Below are positions 1 through 7,576 of a stretch of 64,000 bases of DNA, one piece after another. Below the pieces are notes generated by a model. It was not told the origin of the DNA, did no database searches, and worked only from the letters and a program-made list of their open reading frames with translations. The stretch's first letter is position 1; every line of letters starts with the position of its first letter. The DNA lies in NCBI GenBank assembly GCA_900149785.2, contig FSSI02000014.1, forward strand, positions 27,271 to 91,270. The letters run 5' to 3'. Both the position numbers and the translations under genes were made by a program. This DNA is from Sodalinema lacuna_A. Its GTDB lineage: Bacteria; Cyanobacteriota; Cyanobacteriia; Cyanobacteriales; Geitlerinemataceae.

Positions 1-1047
1 AGCCTTGCTAGGGGTGGAGGAACGACCATCGCCGCTCGGCCGCAAACTCGTGCTGCGACCTATCTTGAATCTCAGGGATTGGTTGGCCATCGGTTGGTGC
101 TGGGAACGCTGGCGACGGCTGACAGTGGCCCCGTTATTGAGTTGGGAACTCTGCAACTGTTTGATGTCCTCTCGGCGTTAGAGGGGTTTTTGGCCGATTG
201 GCAGACTTGGCAAACTCCCACTCGGGGGAGCGATCGCCTTCCGGTTTGGCTCAGTCCCCTGGTGGGGGTGGTGGTCACTGGGGGTTTGGTGACGGCTTTA
301 TCTCCTTTGGCTCAGAATCCCTCGGTTGAGGATGCCTCCACGGCTCCAGAAGACCCCTCAATCGGGTTGTTGTCTTCAGCAAGGATGATGGTGACTCAGA
401 GCAGTCACGGCCTGGTTAGCCCTGATCATGTAGCGCCTCCGGAGGTGATATCGCCACCGCCTCCCCCAGCGGCGATCGCCTCGTTACCGCCTCTGAGTTC
501 TGCGATCGAAGCCCCGCCAACCCGTGTCACCCCCCTAGAGCGGCAACCTACGCCACAAATATCAATCTCTCCGCCTCCAGTCTCCCCTCGTGAGTCGACT
601 GCGGCCGAGCGCTTCACCCCCAATTCATCGACCCCTCCCCCTCTGTTGTTTGAACAGCCTTTATCGGGTCCGGAGGCGGCCCCGCCAATCGATCGCTCTC
701 AATTCCCTCAACCAGAACCCTTTACGCCTCTGACGCGTCCGGTTCCTGTGGGAGAGGATCAAGAAACGGCGTTTGATTTTGTGCCTCAGGTGACGGAGTT
801 ACGCCGCTATTTTCAACAACGCTGGTTGCCCCCGGAGGGCCTCAGTCAAAGCCTCGAATATACGTTAGTCCTGGATGAGTCGGGAACTCTGGCACAGGTG
901 CTTCCTTTGGGACGCTCGGCGGTCCAGTTTCAGGAGTATAGTCAAATTCCTGAGCTGGGAGAACCCCTAGCGTCGCCTCATGAGCAACCCCTCCGTTTAC
1001 GTCTGGTTCTCGGTGAACAGGGAGAGGTGAATGTGTTTGTGCAGTAG
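1..1047 (+). CDS. DUF4335 domain protein (5' end outside window)
   Basis: The frame is open from base 1, so the gene starts upstream of the window and this is its C-terminal part; a TTG at 79 is an internal codon rather than a convincing start. The visible N-terminal part contains the DUF4335-type stretch around LFDVLSALEGFLADW. Next come a hydrophobic segment (LSPLVGVVVTGGLVTAL), which looks like one membrane anchor, and a long proline-rich linker. The C-terminal block (RYFQQRWLPPEGLSQSLEY, then a predicted beta-rich end) matches the conserved tail of these cyanobacterial proteins. The function of the family is unknown. A repeat array begins directly after the stop codon. The assignment rests on recalled family architecture, not on a search. 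Confidence 0.7.
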   Translation, partial: SLARGGGTTIAARPQTRAATYLESQGLVGHRLVLGTLATADSGPVIELGTLQLFDVLSALEGFLADWQTWQTPTRGSDRLPVWLSPLVGVVVTGGLVTALSPLAQNPSVEDASTAPEDPSIGLLSSARMMVTQSSHGLVSPDHVAPPEVISPPPPPAAIASLPPLSSAIEAPPTRVTPLERQPTPQISISPPPVSPRESTAAERFTPNSSTPPPLLFEQPLSGPEAAPPIDRSQFPQPEPFTPLTRPVPVGEDQETAFDFVPQVTELRRYFQQRWLPPEGLSQSLEYTLVLDESGTLAQVLPLGRSAVQFQEYSQIPELGEPLASPHEQPLRLRLVLGEQGEVNVFVQ

Positions 1048-1050
1048 AAG

Positions 1051-1190
1051 GGAACAGGGAACAGGGAACAGGGAACAGGGAACAGGGAACGGGGAACAGG
1101 GGAAGAGAAGGCAGAGAAGGCAAGAGGCATAACCCACCCCTAACCCCTCCCAAGAGGGGATGGCAAGAGGCAAGAGGCAAGGGGCAAGAG
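1051..1190 (+). repeat. Heptamer repeat array (GGGAACA)n / (GAGGCAA)n
   Basis: Directly after the stop codon lie about six GGGAACA heptamers, followed by GGCAAGA/GAGGCAA units. Between them is a CCCCTCCCAAGAGGGG block with AACCCACCCCTA on its left. The same modules recur at 21279-21541, 29320-29396, 41045-41085 and 48843-48962, so this is a dispersed family. It resembles the short tandemly repeated repetitive sequences of filamentous cyanobacteria. Open frames on the minus strand across it are artefacts of the repeat. Confidence 0.85.
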
Positions 1191-1257
1191 AAGGGAACAG
1201 AGAATAGGCAATGGGTTGGGGTGTACCTTTAGGGTTGCGCTCTTGGGGCAATTGGCA

Positions 1258-1295
1258 AAAATCCCGACGTTCTGCATCGAGAACATCGGGATTTT
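1258..1295. terminator. Bidirectional rho-independent terminator
   Basis: The arms AAAATCCCGA (1258-1267) and TCGGGATTTT (1286-1295) are perfect complements. They extend inward, past one opposed C/A pair, by GTTCT/AGAAC around a six-base loop. The A tract on the left and T tract on the right make it suitable for both the upstream plus-strand DUF4335 gene and the minus-strand DUF1400 gene ending at 1447. Confidence 0.75.
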
Positions 1296-1446
1296 AAACT
1301 GTTTAGATATCCAGTCAATACAGTCAGAACAGATAGGACATTGACAAATGTTAAAACTCTTGCTAAAACTAGCGTTTTATGCTAGTGAATTGTCCACGAT
1401 CAACTGTCCATGATTGGGAGCAGTCCTCGTGAACACTCTCTTGAGA

Positions 1447-2103
1447 TTAGTCCCGTTGGACTGGTTCACAGACAAAACTATCAATCAAGTCTTGTGCGAC
1501 GGCGATCGGACCAGCGAGGCGATCGCCAAGGTCGTTAATCACATTAACCACATCGCGAGCATTTCCCTCCAAGGTCAGACCGTCAATATACAAGTCTGGG
1601 GTGGGATAGTTTTGCAGGAACTGCAACAGAGAAATCCGGCCATCATCACTGACCGAGTTGATAAATGCAGCTCGTAAGGACTGAATTTCTGCGACCTTGG
1701 CGCGGTTGTGAAACACCTGTCCCATTTGGAACAAAACATACTCTCCGGGGAGAGTGTAGGTCACATCGTCAATGAATCGTAAACTGACGCCAACCTCTTG
1801 AGTCAAGATTGACTGTAACTCTTCTCCCGTCAGATCGGCTTGATTGGCAACAAACCGCAACACCGAAGCATCGCGGGGAATGACTCCCGTGGCGGCCACT
1901 TCTTCTAATTGTGAGATCGGGATATTACGATCAGCCGGTCCATAGGTAACCACTAGACGTTGAGCGGCATGAACCGGCTCCATCCCCAGTGTCGATACGA
2001 TCAGTCCCGCTCCTAGGCCACAAAGGGTTGCCCAATATCGCCGAGGTGCAGATGGCTTGGGGGCGCAAGCACGCTTCTGGCCGAGACCATTTTGATTTAA
2101 CAT
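1447..2103 (-). CDS. DUF1400 family secreted protein
   Basis: 218 residues. An N-terminal basic and hydrophobic segment (about residues 20-46, ending near VHAAQ) looks like a signal peptide, so the mature protein is probably periplasmic or exported. The rest (starting RLVVTYGPADRNIPISQLEE) fits the DUF1400 domain, which in cyanobacteria usually precedes an alpha/beta-hydrolase domain. Here there is no GxSxG nucleophile elbow and no hydrolase domain, so this is a free-standing DUF1400. It lies 15 bp downstream of a second, divergent DUF1400 gene (2119-2892), probably in one transcript. Both proteins end in a similar DFVCEP/SFVCEP motif. Function is unknown. Confidence 0.75.
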   Translation of the reverse strand: MLNQNGLGQKRACAPKPSAPRRYWATLCGLGAGLIVSTLGMEPVHAAQRLVVTYGPADRNIPISQLEEVAATGVIPRDASVLRFVANQADLTGEELQSILTQEVGVSLRFIDDVTYTLPGEYVLFQMGQVFHNRAKVAEIQSLRAAFINSVSDDGRISLLQFLQNYPTPDLYIDGLTLEGNARDVVNVINDLGDRLAGPIAVAQDLIDSFVCEPVQRD

Positions 2104-2118
2104 AACAACCTCTGGGGT

Positions 2119-2892
2119 TTAGTGGACAGGAGTTTGAGCAAATTGCGAGTCAGAGGGTTCTAAGACTAAGCCAGACTCAGAGACATTCACTTGTAGACCT
2201 GTCTGCATCTCCAAGGTTGAGGCGCTTTCGCGGTTGGCAGGCCCCTGGCTTTGATCGCGAGGTTCGCAGACAAAGTCTTGCAACAAGTCGCGAATCACGT
2301 TCAAGGCCGGCTCAATTTGGTTGACGAAGAGATCGACGTCGCGGACGACGCCTTCGAGTCCAGTGGCATCCACTCGTACAATGTCGTCGGGATAGGCTTC
2401 GAGGAGCGTCAGGAAGGAGACAAACTCGTTGGTTTCGTAGACGTTAATCAGTGCGCTACGCAAGGAGTCGATATCGTCGGTGTCGTCAGCGTTGCTGATG
2501 ACACGGTTGAGTTGCAGAACGACAAACTCACCGGTGCTGCTGTTGAGGAAGTTGGCAATGTCTTGACGCAGCCGAGAACTCAAGCGCACTTCTTCGGTGA
2601 GAGCGTCTTGTAAGACATTCAGCACATCCTCGGCCGCCTCTTGCAAAATATCTTCTTGGTCCATCAAGAGTTGTTCGAGTTCGGGCAGGTCTCCCGTACG
2701 TCCGAAGTTGATGATATCGTCGAGGGTGACGGTGACTTCGTCTTGGTTGTAGCGGATGATAATGGTTTCGAGGGCTTCAGCGGGAGCGCTCCAGAGGAGG
2801 AGTGCGGCTCCGGCACCGGCAGCTAGAGTGCCACCGAGCGATCGCGAGACAATGTTTGTCATGGTTTGAAATGGGGTGCGGATGGGTTTCAT
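2119..2892 (-). CDS. DUF1400 family secreted protein (paralogue)
   Basis: 257 residues. The N-terminal segment (TLAAGAGAALLLWSAPAEA) is a clear signal peptide with an AEA-type cleavage site. The domain that follows (ETIIIRYNQDEVTVTLDDI) aligns in layout with the DUF1400 protein at 1447-2103, including FVVLQLNRVI against YVLFQMGQVF and the closing FVCEP motif. It adds an acidic, polar C-terminal tail of about 45 residues after that motif. No hydrolase domain is attached. It is probably the first gene of a two-gene unit, with promoter somewhere in the region above 2892. No biochemical role is known for isolated DUF1400 domains. Confidence 0.75.
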   Translation of the reverse strand: MKPIRTPFQTMTNIVSRSLGGTLAAGAGAALLLWSAPAEALETIIIRYNQDEVTVTLDDIINFGRTGDLPELEQLLMDQEDILQEAAEDVLNVLQDALTEEVRLSSRLRQDIANFLNSSTGEFVVLQLNRVISNADDTDDIDSLRSALINVYETNEFVSFLTLLEAYPDDIVRVDATGLEGVVRDVDLFVNQIEPALNVIRDLLQDFVCEPRDQSQGPANRESASTLEMQTGLQVNVSESGLVLEPSDSQFAQTPVH

Positions 2893-3845
2893 GATGCTAC
2901 CGTGTTTGAAAAGTCAGTTCTCAATTGGGCTTGTTACCGCAGCGTGTCGGTTTGAGTCTATATCTGGCTCTCTCAAAAGTCAATCAGGTTGCCACAAGAT
3001 GTTAGAAATTAGGGCGATTCTTCTCCCTTAAGGCTGTGACACTTGTGCAACTGCCTTCTGTCAATGGCTAAAATCAATGGCTAAAATCAGGATTATTTGG
3101 GAAATTTGGGAACTTTTAAGTCATGGTGATCGTCTAAGCGGCTCCTTGTCGTCTCCCGTCGGGGGAGCTTGGCGGGGAGAATGAGACGGACTGAGGTGGC
3201 GATCGCACTTGACTGGCCTCATCTCATTGTATCCCATGAGTTATTGATATTAGACGTTTGCAATTGGACAATCGAGAACGACTGACGTGAGGTCTGGACT
3301 AACCACGTTAACCCGATAGCGTCCTACCTTGTCTGTCTGAATTGGGGCGATCGTCATTCTCAGGGCTAGAGTTCTAGATCTCCTTAAATTAAGAAATTAA
3401 GCCTAGGATTGTCTCCATTTTAAGTCGCTTCATTTAACATAAAATCTAGTAGAATACAAGTGAACTACGAGCAAAACATCGGGTAACCTTATCGCGGCGA
3501 TCGCCTCAAATACAGGCCAATCAAAATCTGCAAGCCAACGCTTCACCCCCCAACAAAATTCCTCAAAAAAATCCTAAAACGATTTCCCAAAACTTCCCGC
3601 CCATCCCGACATCATTCCGCCATTTATTCCGCCATTTATTCCGCCAGGTTTCCCTAGCCTTACCCCACCCTAAACCCCGCTTAACCCAGCATCCCAAGGC
3701 AACCCGGCCAGTCATCCCACCCAAAATCTCAGGAAATTTAGACACCTTTGACCATCCGTCATTCCATTTTTCCAGACGTTTGCGATATAACAAGTACGGG
3801 AGATATATTCCCATTCGCTGCACGTCTCATCCAAGACTTAAGATT
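2893..3845. other. Long intergenic region between DUF1400 gene and cydA
   Basis: About 950 bases without a convincing gene. It must hold the promoters of the minus-strand DUF1400 pair and of cydAB, but no clear -10/-35 pair stands out. At 3612-3650 there is a small direct repeat (three ATTCCGCCA-type units). An 86-codon minus-strand frame at 3563-3823 is poor in composition (repeated Trp-Arg-Asn-Lys) and reads through that repeat, so I do not call it. One tiny frame at 3250-3357 is listed separately. Confidence 0.6.
3250..3357 (-). CDS. Possible 35-residue ORF or gene remnant
   Basis: An ATG frame of 35 codons on the minus strand encodes a peptide beginning MTIAPIQTDKVGRYRVN and ending DCPIANV. 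Its composition looks protein-like (alternating hydrophobic residues as in beta strands), unlike the surrounding frames. An AAGGAG lies about 21 bases upstream of the ATG, too far for a normal ribosome binding site. I do not recognise it; it could be the tail of a decayed gene or chance. Confidence 0.2.
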   Translation of the reverse strand: MTIAPIQTDKVGRYRVNVVSPDLTSVVLDCPIANV

Positions 3846-5279
3846 ATGGAGTTTCTCCAAGACACCTTAGTGTTATCGCGGCTACAATTTGCCTTAACCG
3901 CGATTTTTCATATGCTTTGGCCCATCCTGACCACAGGAATGGCCATTTACCTGGTTATCGTCGAAGGACTCTGGTTACGAACCCGTAACCCCGACTATTA
4001 CCACCATGCTCGGTTTTGGGCTAAACTCTACGTCCTCAACTTCGGCATTGGCGTCGCCAGTGGCGTTCCCATGGAATTTCAATTTGGAACCAACTGGGGT
4101 CCCTTTTCCGAAGCCGTCGGCGACTTCTTCGGTAGTATTCTCGGCTTTGAAGCCTCCATGGCCTTCATGCTAGAAGCCGGATTCCTAGGAATCATGCTCT
4201 TTGGCTGGGAGCGAGTCCCTCCAGTCATGCACTACCTCTCGACGATTATGGTGGCCTTTGGGGCCAACCTCTCCACCTTCTGGATTCTCACCGCCAACTC
4301 CTGGATGCAAACCCCCGCCGGTGGGGAAGTCGTCGAAGGAAAATTCGTCGTCAGCGACTACTTCCAAGCCATCTTCAATCCCTTTATGATCAATAGTGTC
4401 GCCCATACCTTTCTGGCGACCTTAGAAACCTCCCTCTTTGTCATTGGTGGCATTAGTGCCTGGTACCTGCTGCGGGGACGACATCCGCAATTCTTCAACC
4501 GTTCCCTGAAAATTGCCCTAGCCGCCACCATCGCCGTGGCCCCCCTGCAAATTTACGTGGGTCACCTCAACGGCGAACAAGTCTACGAACGACAACCGAC
4601 GAAACTCGCGGCCATGGAAGCCCAATGGGAGACCATTCCCGCCGGCCAAACCGCCCCCTGGAGCGTCTTAGCCCTACCCAATGTCGCCGCTGAACGCAAT
4701 GATTGGGAACTCTCGATTCCCAACGGTTTGGGCTATATCCTGGAACTGAAGCCAACCCTCTCGAAACCCGTTCTCGGCTTAAAAGAATGGCAACCCGAAG
4801 ACCGTCCCGCAATGGTGGGACTGGTGTACTACGCCTTCCGCATCATGGTGGGAGTGGGGTTCTTTTTCGCTGGCTTGATGGGAGTGACCGTCATTCAATG
4901 GCTACGGGGAAAACTCAGCCCCGAGGAGATTAGCAAACAACGGCTGTTGCTGTGGAGTTGGATGTTTGCCGGTCCCCTAGGCTATTTAGCCGTGGAATCG
5001 GGCTGGGTTGTCCGCTGTGTCGGTCGACAACCCTGGGTCGTCTACGGACAGATTCGCACCGCTGACGCCGTCTCCAACGTGCCACCGGGCAACGTGGTTG
5101 GCTCTCTGACCACCTTTATTCTGGTCTATTCAGTGTTGTTTATCTCAGCTCTCTATTTTGGAAGCCGCATCATCCGAAAAGGGCCGAATCTTGACCGTCC
5201 CCTTCCCGGTGCAATTACGGATTTAGGCACGAATCCCGCTGAACATAGTCCCGACAGTCGTCCAGCGGAGGCCAAATAG
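3846..5279 (+). CDS. cydA: Cytochrome bd-type quinol oxidase subunit I
   Basis: 477 residues from the ATG at 3846; the frame extends upstream to a TTG at 3780, but the protein family starts at MEFLQDTLVLSRLQFALT. CydA binds haems b558, b595 and d in the membrane and oxidises quinol while reducing oxygen. The protein shows nine or so hydrophobic segments and the family signature GRQPW at residues 393-397 followed by VVYGQIRTADAVS. The Q-loop is short, as in the cyanide-insensitive (CIO-type) branch found in cyanobacteria. cydB follows after 9 bp. In cyanobacteria this enzyme acts as an alternative oxidase relieving over-reduction of the quinone pool. The residues RCV before GRQPW differ slightly from the commoner TEV. 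Confidence 0.95.
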   Translation: MEFLQDTLVLSRLQFALTAIFHMLWPILTTGMAIYLVIVEGLWLRTRNPDYYHHARFWAKLYVLNFGIGVASGVPMEFQFGTNWGPFSEAVGDFFGSILGFEASMAFMLEAGFLGIMLFGWERVPPVMHYLSTIMVAFGANLSTFWILTANSWMQTPAGGEVVEGKFVVSDYFQAIFNPFMINSVAHTFLATLETSLFVIGGISAWYLLRGRHPQFFNRSLKIALAATIAVAPLQIYVGHLNGEQVYERQPTKLAAMEAQWETIPAGQTAPWSVLALPNVAAERNDWELSIPNGLGYILELKPTLSKPVLGLKEWQPEDRPAMVGLVYYAFRIMVGVGFFFAGLMGVTVIQWLRGKLSPEEISKQRLLLWSWMFAGPLGYLAVESGWVVRCVGRQPWVVYGQIRTADAVSNVPPGNVVGSLTTFILVYSVLFISALYFGSRIIRKGPNLDRPLPGAITDLGTNPAEHSPDSRPAEAK

Positions 5280-5288
5280 GAGCAAAGT

Positions 5289-6302
5289 ATGGAAACGTTA
5301 GATCTTTTTCTGCCGCAGGTTTGGTTTGCCATTTTGGCTCTATTCCTGTTTCTCTATGTGATGCTCGACGGGTTTGATTTGGGGGTGGGGATTCTTTCCC
5401 TCACCGCCTCGACCGAGGAACGTCGCGGCATCTTAATGACCAGTTTGAGCAACGTTTGGGATGCCAATGAGACCTGGCTCGTATTGATGGGTGGGGCGCT
5501 GTTTGGGGCGTTTCCCCTCGCCTATGCCACGATTCTCAGTGCGCTGTATATTCCCATTTCGACGATGGTCTTTGGCTTTATTTTCCGGGCCGTGGCCTTT
5601 GAGTTTCGGGAACACGCCAATCGTAAGATTTTTTGGAATTATGCTTTTGGCATTGGTAGTTTTTTAGCTTCATTAGGTCAAGGATTTGCCCTGGGAGGTG
5701 TGTTAGGAGGAATTGAGGTGGACGCAGCGGGCCATTTTACCGGTGGAACCTGGGATTGGCTAACTCCTCAATCGGTTCTGGTGGCGTTAACCTTGATTCA
5801 GGGCTATGTCTTGATTGGCTCAACCTATTTAGTTCTGAAAACGGAGGGGTCGTTGCAAGTCACCCACCGCAAGACGGCCAAGATTGCCGCGATTACGACC
5901 CTGGTGGGGGCGGTAGCGATTACCATTTCCACGCCAATTTTTGTCGAGTATGCGCGACAACGGTTATTTGACCCGCCCTTTGTCTATATTTTTGCGGCCA
6001 TTCCCCTGATTGGCACGTTTTTGATTTGGCGGTTATGGGCCAGTTTGTCGAAGGAGCGGGATGTGGCGCCGTTTGTGTTGACGATTCTGATTTTCTTGTT
6101 GACGTTTGTGGGCTTGGCGTTGGTGGTGTTTCCGTTTATTATTCCCACCAATATCACGATTTATCAGGCGGCAGCGAGTCAGAGTTCGTTGGTGTTCATG
6201 CTGATTTTTATTGGGGTCTTGATTCCGATTATGTTGTTCTACAACATTTATCAGTATGTGGTGTTTCGGGGTAAGGTGACGAGCAGTTATTATGGGGAAT
6301 AG
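5289..6302 (+). CDS. cydB: Cytochrome bd-type quinol oxidase subunit II
   Basis: 337 residues. The start METLDLFLPQVWFAILALF and the nearby LYVMLDGFDLGVGIL motif are diagnostic of CydB, the membrane partner that holds CydA in the bd oxidase. Several transmembrane helices are visible throughout. The start is set by a ribosome binding site TAGGAGC overlapping the cydA stop, with a 9 bp gap, so the two are co-transcribed and translated together. Length is normal for the family. No cydX-like small gene follows; downstream is a region of inverted repeats. Confidence 0.95.
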   Translation: METLDLFLPQVWFAILALFLFLYVMLDGFDLGVGILSLTASTEERRGILMTSLSNVWDANETWLVLMGGALFGAFPLAYATILSALYIPISTMVFGFIFRAVAFEFREHANRKIFWNYAFGIGSFLASLGQGFALGGVLGGIEVDAAGHFTGGTWDWLTPQSVLVALTLIQGYVLIGSTYLVLKTEGSLQVTHRKTAKIAAITTLVGAVAITISTPIFVEYARQRLFDPPFVYIFAAIPLIGTFLIWRLWASLSKERDVAPFVLTILIFLLTFVGLALVVFPFIIPTNITIYQAAASQSSLVFMLIFIGVLIPIMLFYNIYQYVVFRGKVTSSYYGE

Positions 6303-6327
6303 GCTCTTGCCAGTCCTCTCTGGGGCT

Positions 6328-6376
6328 AGTTGCGTATTACTACGCAAGGTAGAATTATCCGAAAAAATACGCAACT
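6328..6376. repeat. Nested inverted repeats downstream of cydB
   Basis: AGTTGCGTAT (6328-6337) is a perfect inverted match to ATACGCAACT (6367-6376). A second, tighter hairpin, TGCGTA-TTAC-TACGCA (6331-6346), uses the same left arm. The two are mutually exclusive structures. No T tract follows, so a role as terminator of cydAB is possible but not shown. Confidence 0.45.
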
Positions 6377-6425
6377 GAATGACCTCCTTCATCATTGCTG
6401 AGGGTCAGACATGGTAAGCCTGTTG

Positions 6426-6458
6426 AGAGACCGAGTTTCTTGAAGAAACCCGGTCTCT
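6426..6458. repeat. Dispersed palindrome of the ACCGAGTTT/AAACCCGGT family
   Basis: AGAGACCGAGTTTCTT (6426-6441) and AAGAAACCCGGTCTCT (6443-6458) pair along 16 bases with one mismatch around a single central base. Two related copies lie at 39302-39334 and 39366-39395. It is an intergenic palindrome family, REP- or MITE-like in size. The remaining 6303-6617 sequence holds no gene that I can support. Confidence 0.7.
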
Positions 6459-6593
6459 GGTATTCGACCCCAGTCGTCAGGGTGTCTGGGAGGGGGTCGT
6501 AGCTGAGGGTCAGATAGCTGGTGTCTGATGCCCTTCGTTGGAAAAAAATAAAAAAAGGCACGTTGCGCCGGGGGAAAAGAGGGTGAACCAAGC

Positions 6594-6641
6594 GCCAAGG
6601 GACTAAGGGGTTAAGGACTAAGAAAAGTCCATCGCCCAGGG
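6594..6641. repeat. Downstream copy of the duplicated FGE-gene tail
   Basis: This stretch contains the stop codon and downstream flank of the 6618 gene. It matches 7529-7576, at the same position behind the 7553 gene, in a gapless alignment with scattered differences; the shared blocks include CGATGGACT, TTCTTAGTCCT and AGTCCCTTGGC (minus-strand reading). The duplication that made the two FGE-fold genes therefore included the sequence after the coding region. In a DGR this is where the initiation-of-mutagenic-homing element would be expected. Confidence 0.6.
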
Positions 6642-7493
6642 GACTGGCATCGCCACCACAGGCACACACACGACCCGAAAACTCCTGAGGAAGTCGAAGT
6701 AATCGCGCGTATAGTTGCCGCGAACGGCGCAACGACAGAGCCTGGGATAGTAGCCCCAGGACCCGCCGCGCAGCACTTTGGCATTATTTTTAGACTCGCC
6801 GTCAAGCCAAGCACTACCATCCTCGGGCGCACCCTCATAGTCCTCGTGCCAGTCATCCTGACACCATTCCCAAACATTGCCGTGCATATCATGCAAACCA
6901 AAATTATTCGAGGGAAACTGCCCAACCTCTGTGGTTTCACCTCGGTCTTCCCCTTTAACACCATGACCATAAACTTCTGTGGCATCATAGTTAGCGAATT
7001 CATCGGTTAGGGTTTCACCAAAATGGAATGGGGTTTGGGTTCCAGCCCGACAGGCATATTCCCACTCGGCTTCACTCGGGAGACGGTAGCTACGTGAGGT
7101 TTTAACAGAGAGTCGTTGGCAAAACTCCACCGCATCCTCCCAACTCACCTGCTCAACGGGACGGTTCTCGCCCTGAAACTCAGACGGGTCTGGCTTCAGT
7201 TCCCGTTCTATCTCTGGATAGGCTGCTACTACGCGCCATTGGGCCTGGGTAATGGGATAGCGCCCCATAAAGAATGAGGGGACGGTGACGGAATGTTGAG
7301 GCTGTTCATCGGGATAGTTTTCTAACTCCTCCTGGGGTGACCCCATGAGGAAGGTTCCCCCAGGAATCTGAATCATGTCTAGGTCAACTTCGTCGCTGAG
7401 GGGTTCACTGAAGTAGGTGGTGCGACGTTTTTCTCGATGGATGATGATACGGCGATTGAGAGGGCTGTTCACGGTGAGTTGATGACAGAGCAA
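6618..7493 (-). CDS. FGE-fold (SUMF1-like) protein, probable DGR variable protein
   Basis: 291 residues if the TTG at 7493 is used; no ATG is available and a GTG at 7472 is an equally good start. A short lead-in (LNRRIIIHREKRRTTYF) is followed by a complete formylglycine-generating-enzyme/SUMF1 fold: IPGGTFLMGS (about 43-52), YRLPSEAEWEYACRAG (136-151), DMHGNVWEWC (202-211), LRGGSW (241-246) and FRVV (272-275). In conflict and DGR proteins this C-type-lectin-like fold is used as a binding module; the cysteines of true copper-dependent FGE are not arranged as in the active enzyme. Its FGE domain is a close paralogue of the C-terminus of the 7553-10150 protein, and the two genes are 59 bp apart. 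Residues 247-271 are hypervariable relative to that paralogue. Confidence 0.85.
   Translation of the reverse strand: MLCHQLTVNSPLNRRIIIHREKRRTTYFSEPLSDEVDLDMIQIPGGTFLMGSPQEELENYPDEQPQHSVTVPSFFMGRYPITQAQWRVVAAYPEIERELKPDPSEFQGENRPVEQVSWEDAVEFCQRLSVKTSRSYRLPSEAEWEYACRAGTQTPFHFGETLTDEFANYDATEVYGHGVKGEDRGETTEVGQFPSNNFGLHDMHGNVWEWCQDDWHEDYEGAPEDGSAWLDGESKNNAKVLRGGSWGYYPRLCRCAVRGNYTRDYFDFLRSFRVVCVPVVAMPVPWAMDFS
6681..6755 (-). other. Candidate DGR variable region 1
   Basis: Codons 247-271 of the FGE-fold gene, between the invariant RGGSW and FRVV motifs. Compared codon by codon with 7616-7690, 15 of the 25 codons differ in position 1 or 2, and 14 of those 15 keep the same third base; the whole block has 23 first/second-position changes and 4 third-position changes. 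Most variable codons end in C or T, as expected if the template holds AAC/AAT codons. This is the adenine-mutagenesis pattern of DGRs in FGE/C-lectin targets. Confidence 0.7.
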
Positions 7494-7528
7494 AAATGTA
7501 AGACGGACAGAGTGAAGAGGGAAGACGT

Positions 7529-7576
7529 GCCAAGGGACTCAGGGATTCAGGACTAAGAAGAGTCCATCGCCTGGGG
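7529..7576. repeat. Upstream copy of the duplicated FGE-gene tail
   Basis: Partner of 6594-6641: contains the stop codon and immediate flank of the 7553 gene, aligned without gaps and with scattered substitutions. It shows that the duplication unit extended beyond the coding region. Confidence 0.6.

Noticed and set aside
997..1251. Minus-strand frames over the heptamer array (CSLFPVPCSLFPVPC-type proteins)
   Set aside because: Translation of the repeat itself; no start signals and the same artefact appears at the other arrays.
3563..3823. 86-codon minus-strand frame upstream of cydA
   Set aside because: Reads through a small direct repeat (repeated WRNKWRNKWRN) and overlaps the probable cydA leader; no family resemblance.
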